Assembly (NCBI GenBank): GCA_947179155.2
Contig: OX359287.1
Location: 1,088,501 to 1,152,500 of the forward strand
Source: Hedera helix
Taxonomy: Eukaryota; Streptophyta; Magnoliopsida; Apiales; Araliaceae
DNA: 64,000 nt
Reading direction: 5' to 3'
Under the pieces are notes generated by a model. The model saw only the letters and a program-made list of their open reading frames with translations, did no database searches and had not been told where the DNA came from. Below, one piece after another: positions 61,422 to 64,000 of this stretch. The stretch's first letter is position 1, and the number at the start of each line of letters is the position of its first letter. Made by a program: the position numbers and the translations under genes.

Positions 61422-62255
61422 CTATACTTATTTGATAACTGTTGTTGTAGGAGAATTCAGCCAACGGTAAATGTTTGTCCTAACTTCCATTGAAGTCTAG
61501 TACACAAAGTCTTAATAGATCTTTGAGAGTCTAGATTGTCCTTTTCGATTGTCCATCCGTTTGAGGATGGTATGCAGAACTGAATCGTAGCTCGGTGCCC
61601 ATAGCTTTTTTTAAGCTGATCCAAAATCGTAAAGTGAATCTACGGTCTCGAATAGAAACTAGGGATACTGACATATCATTCAATCTCGCAATTTCACTTA
61701 TGTACATACCGACAAGACGCTCAAGTGAATAATTTTCTCGTATAAGCAAGAAATGAGCGGACTTTGTCAATCGATTTATAATGACCAAAATTACCTCCAA
61801 ACCTTGAGAAACTTTGGGAAGACCTATCACGAAATCCATATTGATGTGTTTCCACTTTCACTCGAAAACCTCAAGTGGTTGTAATGACCTTGGGTACTTG
61901 ATCCTCTGCCTTAACATGTTGACAAGTCAAACATCTCGAAATAAACTTGGCGATTTTCCTCATTCATATTGTTCCACCGTAATGTATGTCGAAGGTCATG
62001 ATTCATTTTGATACTACCAGGGTGGATTGCAAATGGTGTGTTGTGTGCCTCCATCATGATTTTATGTTTTAATTCAGGGTCATTAGGAATACAGAGTCTG
62101 GAGTTGACTCGAAGTATCCCTTTCTCATCGATTCTTGCTTCCAGAATAGTACCTTCTTCATCATGCTCACCAGTTCTGGATCAGTAGTTTGAGCAGCTTT
62201 AATTTTATTAATTAAAGTCGGTTATACTCGTATGTGTGTCATCCTCATATAGGTC

Positions 62256-64000
62256 TGTGAGGATCCGAATTTTCAGGATCTCTTTAATAATATCAAATGA
62301 GAATTAATTGATTAAATTATCAAGGTTGTTAAATTAATTATTATATTATGTGATTTAAGGTATGTGATATGATTTAATTGATAAATTAAATTTGTACAGA
62401 GATGGTGATGATTTGTGTTGGTTTAGAAAAAATTGAAAAGTAAATAAGTTGTTTAAAAACAATTTATGAAGGATAAGAAAAATGTCAGGTAAATGTACAA
62501 TAAATTGTACAATTAAATGAAAATGCAGAAATTATGATTTAATTGAGGTTACGTGGTAATGTGAAATATATTAAAATTTGATATGTATATTTATATATGT
62601 GAATGTTTAATTGATAATTATAAATTTCATTAATTATGAGAATTAAGGGATTAATAATTAAATTAATCCAAAGTAAGATAAAAGTTAATGAGGAAACTAA
62701 GAAAAATTGAAATTATTGAATTTAGATCTATCAAGAATTTTGGAAGAAATTTAGAAATTAATTGAGAAGGAAATGTAATTATATAAATTATATAATAATA
62801 ATTATATAATTTATATAAGGAAATTAAAATATTGTATGAAGAAAATAATAATTATATAAGAATAATTATGTAATTTATATAAGGTGATTAAATGAAATAA
62901 GGTTGGAGGAAATTAAGAAATTATTTAAGAAAGGAGAATATAAATATATAAATTATATAATATTAAGTTATATAATTTATATATAAAGAAATTATGGTAA
63001 ATATTAAAGAAATTGAATAATAAATAAGAAAAAGGAATGTTTTAGGTTATTAAAAATTATATTTATGAATATTGGAATTATTATGACTTTTATGAAAGAT
63101 AATATTTCGGAAATGTGAACATGTTAATGTAACATGTTGTCCAAGTAACGAAGCGAAAAATTATAAAAATAATTTTTATAAGTCATATGAATTATTTTAT
63201 GATTTTTGGAAGTATAAATTACCTCATATAATTACATGCATGTCATTATGCGTGTACAAAATTTGTCATGAAAAGTACCCAAAAAAGGTGTTAATATTAT
63301 TCATAAATCATATTATGAATTTTGGTAAATTAAAATAAATATTTTATATTTATTATATAAAATATTTATTACACGTAATAATTACGTAATGTATTAAATT
63401 ATGTAATTATGTTTGTTAATTATCCGAAAAGGTAAGGGTCGGTGGGTGTAAGGCGGTGGACTTAAGATGAGTGTTAAAACTCATTATGCAGGGATAGCTT
63501 ATATATATATATGTGTGGAAGAAAAATAAATAGGAGGAAAAGAAAGAAAATAAAACACAAGTTTCTCCATTTCTTCTTCTTCCTCCCGACGCCACCATCA
63601 TGCTATCCGTGAACCACCGAGCACCACCATGAGATGAGGAAAATATTGGTGCCACCAAGAAGGATAGCAAGTGCAAGAAAATGATTTTTCAAGCAATATG
63701 AAGGTATAAAACTATTTTAATGAATTTAATTTAGTTTTATTTTGTTGATGAGCTAATTTTGTAAAAAAATTAGTAAATACTTAAGATAATTGTTGTTTAC
63801 CATTTGTGGATGTATATATATTAATTATGTGAGTTTTGGAATTATTATGTTGAAGAAAATTTGAGGAAAAATTGGATCAAATCATGAAATTTGGGAATTT
63901 AAGATGAACAGTCACGGCAGTAGCTATTCTGTGCAGTTCGGTGCAGAATTTGGAAAAAATTTCTTCTACAAAGTTGTAGAGAATTAAATTTCGTGTGGAA
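62256..64000. mobile_element. Start of another long LTR, runs off the window
   Basis: TGTGAGGATCCGAATTTTCAGG begins exactly where the chromovirus text stops. The preceding AGGTC (62251-62255) would be the target duplication. The body is AT-rich, with a short (TA)n at 63500 and a GA-rich leader-like stretch at 63515-63560, as in gypsy LTRs. No coding frame looks real. Whether this is a solo LTR or the end of a full element cannot be told. Confidence 0.6.

Larger units (their letters stand above)
56450..62255 (-). pseudogene. Ty3/gypsy chromovirus pol (integrase part), in three pieces
   Basis: Three minus-strand pieces are collinear in one integrase: 62255-61427 (RIRPTLINKIKAAQ-like linker text, the zinc-finger region with HNTPFAIHPGS, core MDFVIGLPKV, SAYHPQTDGQSKRTI, and LAEFSYNNSYQIS), 59824-59716 (IGMSPFEALYGQKCRS), and 56654-56450 (QKSYIDL, NVRDYVFLRV, RFIGPF). 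They are separated by insertions at 59825-61421 and 56655-59710. Removing one copy of each target duplication makes the text continuous. There are many stops and frameshifts. DFVIGLP and the C-terminal GPF text mark the chromovirus branch, which uses integrase for insertion. RT, RNase H and gag are outside the window or lost. Confidence 0.88.

Noticed and set aside
61531..62011. A separate integrase gene and a small plus-strand ORF (61814-62011)
   Set aside because: The integrase frame is part of the chromovirus remnant; the plus-strand frame is its antisense.
63416..63676. An 86-residue minus-strand frame with a hydrophobic stretch
   Set aside because: It lies in the leader-like part of the LTR starting at 62256, with a (TA)n-derived segment and no homology I can recognise.

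Overview
The window is nuclear DNA from a flowering plant, most likely a eudicot: it is AT-rich, its genes have many GT-AG introns, and it is crowded with Ty1/copia, Ty3/gypsy, Helitron and hAT-type elements. The species cannot be named from the sequence. Two ordinary host genes can be rebuilt exon by exon, both on the minus strand between about 12.1 and 24.3 kb. Nearly everything else is transposable-element DNA, much of it nested.

Layout. 283-5081: a decayed but structurally complete Ty1/copia element with 201-bp LTRs and target duplication TAAAG. 5151-9675: a (TTA)n-rich segment that begins with a Helitron-like 3' end and is split by a 3.7-kb solo LTR. 10.1-10.4 kb: an unidentified exon-like fragment and a tRNA-type SINE. 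12097-14115: a four-exon gene for a LysM GPI-anchored protein of the LYM2/CEBiP chitin-receptor type (365 aa). 16228-24336: a twelve-exon gene for a GPAT9-type glycerol-3-phosphate acyltransferase (371 aa). A 552-bp hAT MITE with a perfect 8-bp target duplication lies 49 bp upstream of its start codon.

26081-31839: a non-coding LTR element (LARD-like) filled with tandem repeats. It carries a third, internal copy of the LTR junction. 32691-35864: a 3.17-kb solo LTR (plus strand, duplication TAATG). About 37.5-52.0 kb: a decayed autonomous Helitron on the minus strand (Rep with HUH motif, then Pif1-like helicase), split by an 8.7-kb SIRE-like copia element (40723-49422). About 52.1-54.7 kb: an LTR-like block.

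55146-62255: a decayed Ty3/gypsy chromovirus pol on the minus strand. It is broken by a solo LTR of the same family as the one at 32.7 kb (56655-59710, duplication GTTAT) and by a 1.6-kb TG...CA insertion (59825-61421, duplication CTATA). Another LTR begins at 62256 and runs off the window.

The two genes have unrelated jobs: LYM2-type proteins sense chitin at the plasma membrane, while GPAT9 starts glycerolipid synthesis in the ER. They sit head to tail on the same strand about 2.1 kb apart. I saw no CRISPR array, operon, or clearly new protein system. What stands out is the precisely datable nesting of elements, the abundance of solo LTRs, and the MITE in the GPAT9 leader or promoter.
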